Below are positions 6,505 through 7,948 of a stretch of 7,948 nucleotides of DNA, in pieces (position 1 is the stretch's first letter; each line of letters opens with the position of its first letter). The position numbers and the translations under genes were made by a program. The DNA comes from an uncultured Prevotellaceae bacterium. Lineage in GTDB: Bacteria; Bacteroidota; Bacteroidia; Bacteroidales; Muribaculaceae. Location: positions 1 through 7,948 of the forward strand of contig CALZFJ010000081.1 in assembly GCA_945645715.1 (NCBI GenBank), read 5' to 3'. Below the pieces are notes generated by a model. The model was not told where the DNA came from, did no database searches, and saw nothing but the letters and a program-made list of their open reading frames with translations.

Positions 6505-6601
6505 CAGAGAAAAACTGTTGCCGATTCCTGTGGCTCAGAGTTTTGGGCACTGTTGGCAATGATAATAATTTTATGTCTGTAATATAATTTGTAATATGAT
6601 T

Positions 6602-7948
6602 ATGAAAGCTAAGTTATTGATTCTTTCTTTGGTGGCTGCCGGTGCAGTGTTGCCGGCAAGCGCCTACGAGGGACGCCTGCTGCGCTTCCCTGCCACCAAT
6701 GGCAGCGAAGTAGTGTTTTCCTACGCTGGCGACCTGTATTCGGCTCCTATCGAGGGTGGCGAAGCGCGTCATCTCACTTCGCACGAAGGCTACGAGATGT
6801 TTGCCCGATTCTCTCCCGATGGCAAGCAGATAGCATTCACCGGACAATACGACGGCAGCACCGAGGTGTATCTCATGCCTGCTGCCGGCGGCTCTCCCAC
6901 CCGACTCACCTACACCGCAACCAATGCCCGCGACAACCTTGCCGACCGCATGGGCCCCAACAATGTGGTGATGTGCTGGAGCCGCGACGGCAAGAATATC
7001 GTCTATCGCAACCGCATCAGCTCGGGCTTCGACGGACGCCTCTACACCATCTCTCCCGAGGGCGGAATGTCGCAGCAAGTGCCACTGCCCGAAGGCGGTT
7101 TCTGCTGCTACTCTCCCGACGGAAAGAAACTTGCCTACAACCGCGTGTTCCGCGAGTTCCGCACCTGGAAATACTACAAGGGCGGTATGGCCGACGACAT
7201 CTGGATTTATGACCCCGAGGCCGGGAAAGTGGATAATATCACCAACAATGTAGCTCAGGACATCTTCCCCATGTGGATTGGCGATGAGATTTTCTTCGCA
7301 AGCGACCGCGACAACACCATGAACCTGTTCTGCTACAACACCGTGACTAAAGCCACTACCAAGGTGACTGATTTCACCGAGTACGACGTGAAATTTCCAA
7401 GCACCGACGGACGCATCATAGTGTTTGAGAACGGGGGCTACATCTACAAATTCGACCCCACAACGCGCAAATCCACAAAAATCCACATAGAGATGCGCGA
7501 CGAGGGTAATGCCGCCCGTGCCGAGATTCGCAATGTGAAGGATTTCATCAACTCGTGGGCACTCTCGCCCGACGGCAGCCGCCTGCTCTTCGGCGCACGC
7601 GGCGACGTCTTCAATGTTCCCGGCGAGAAAGGAGTGACGCGCAACCTCACCCGCACCGCCGGCGTGCACGACCGTCTGCCCGAGTGGAGCAAGGACGGAA
7701 AGAGCATCTTCTATGTGAGCGATGCTTCAGGCGAAACCGAACTCTGGACGCGTAATGCCGACGGCACAGGCGCACGCCAGCTCACCTCAGGCAACGATGC
7801 CTACATCCACTTCTATGAGCTAAGCCCCGACGGCAAGACTATCGTGTATGGCGACCGCAAGAACCGCCTCTACAGCCTCGACGTAGCGACCGCACACAAG
7901 CAGCTCATCGCCGAGGACAGCATAAGTCGCTTCTACAGCGTGAATTTC
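6602..7948 (+). CDS. Tricorn-like S41 protease, N-terminal part, cut by the right edge
   Basis: The frame is open for 449 codons from the ATG at 6602 to the end of the window with no stop. A signal peptide (residues 1-21, MKAKLLILSL... ending PASA) predicts export to the periplasm or cell envelope. The rest is beta-propeller sequence with PD40/WD40-like strands carrying the (F/W/Y/L)SxDG signature near residues 70 (FSPDG), 126 (WSRDG), 170 (YSPDG), 321 (LSPDG), 362 (WSKDG) and 407 (LSPDG). This order, with the start YEGRLLRFP, is typical of bacterial Tricorn homologues of about 1,050-1,100 residues. In those, two propellers feed peptides to C-terminal PDZ and S41 serine-protease domains, which here would lie beyond the edge. 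An in-frame ATG at 6596 would add two residues. The catalytic half is unseen, so protease activity is inferred from the family; a propeller-only or TolB-like protein is less likely. Confidence 0.82.
   Translation, partial: MKAKLLILSLVAAGAVLPASAYEGRLLRFPATNGSEVVFSYAGDLYSAPIEGGEARHLTSHEGYEMFARFSPDGKQIAFTGQYDGSTEVYLMPAAGGSPTRLTYTATNARDNLADRMGPNNVVMCWSRDGKNIVYRNRISSGFDGRLYTISPEGGMSQQVPLPEGGFCCYSPDGKKLAYNRVFREFRTWKYYKGGMADDIWIYDPEAGKVDNITNNVAQDIFPMWIGDEIFFASDRDNTMNLFCYNTVTKATTKVTDFTEYDVKFPSTDGRIIVFENGGYIYKFDPTTRKSTKIHIEMRDEGNAARAEIRNVKDFINSWALSPDGSRLLFGARGDVFNVPGEKGVTRNLTRTAGVHDRLPEWSKDGKSIFYVSDASGETELWTRNADGTGARQLTSGNDAYIHFYELSPDGKTIVYGDRKNRLYSLDVATAHKQLIAEDSISRFYSVNF

Larger units (their letters stand above)
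6185..6601. other. 417-bp A/T-rich divergent intergenic region
   Basis: This spacer separates divergent deoD and the Tricorn-like gene. It holds a promoter candidate for each side, a short inverted repeat TTTGT-AA-ACAAA (6410-6421), and paired 7-mers CACATTT (6392-6398) and AAATGTG (6426-6432) flanking that repeat. A 39-codon minus-strand ORF (6199-6318) lies within it without recognisable features. I see no tRNA, known riboswitch or mobile-element remnant. Confidence 0.6.

Noticed and set aside
6614..7669. 351-codon minus-strand ORF
   Set aside because: It is antisense to the Tricorn-like gene. The plus-strand frame has a signal peptide and repeated SPDG propeller motifs, so the reverse ORF is a shadow from the high-GC codon pattern.
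1..7948. CRISPR array, prophage, insertion sequence or defence island
   Set aside because: There are no spaced direct repeats, no transposase, integrase or phage genes, and no terminal inverted repeats with target duplications; all full-length genes have ordinary metabolic or envelope roles.

Overview
The window looks like chromosomal DNA of a gut Bacteroidales bacterium, most plausibly Muribaculaceae or a close relative. Three things point there. Bacteroidota-type -7 promoter boxes (TAnnTTTG) precede most transcription units. Start codons sit in A/T-rich sequence without strong Shine-Dalgarno motifs. The large secreted amylase ends in a domain like the type IX secretion (T9SS) sorting domain. 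The family placement is inference from gene content and style, not from a database search.

Layout: (1) At the left edge is the 5' part of a tRNA-Ser(GGA) on the minus strand. It is divergent from a plus-strand gene for a multi-pass membrane protein with nucleoside-recognition/Gate-type features (169-1083), and each has its own promoter box in the shared spacer. (2) After an A/T-rich palindrome and a structured leader of about 130 nt comes a secreted multidomain GH13 alpha-amylase (1298-4084). It has a complete GH13 catalytic set, a CBM48-like module and a putative sorting domain. (3) The amylase converges on a minus-strand pair: a secreted PHP-family phosphoesterase (4190-5383) and, upstream of it, a DeoD-type purine nucleoside phosphorylase (5468-6184). 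The convergent junction holds a very long, nearly perfect hairpin (28 bp, one bulge). A hairpin with a T-rich tail separates deoD from the PHP gene. (4) A 417-bp A/T-rich spacer carries divergent promoter candidates for deoD and for the last gene. (5) That gene is the N-terminal 449 codons of a secreted Tricorn-like (S41-type) protease, cut by the right edge; only the signal peptide and beta-propeller part is visible.

Functional links: DeoD splits purine nucleosides in the cytoplasm, the PHP enzyme probably cleaves phosphoesters outside the cytoplasm, and the Gate-type protein may be a transporter. A loose nucleoside/phosphate salvage theme is therefore possible, but the genes are not one operon and the link is inference. 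The amylase handles alpha-glucan and the Tricorn-like protein peptide breakdown. I see no mobile element, CRISPR array, phage gene or clear new defence system. The most unusual features are regulatory and architectural: the long convergent hairpin, the structured amylase leader, and a GH13 enzyme that lacks both a lipoprotein signal and adjacent SusC/SusD genes.
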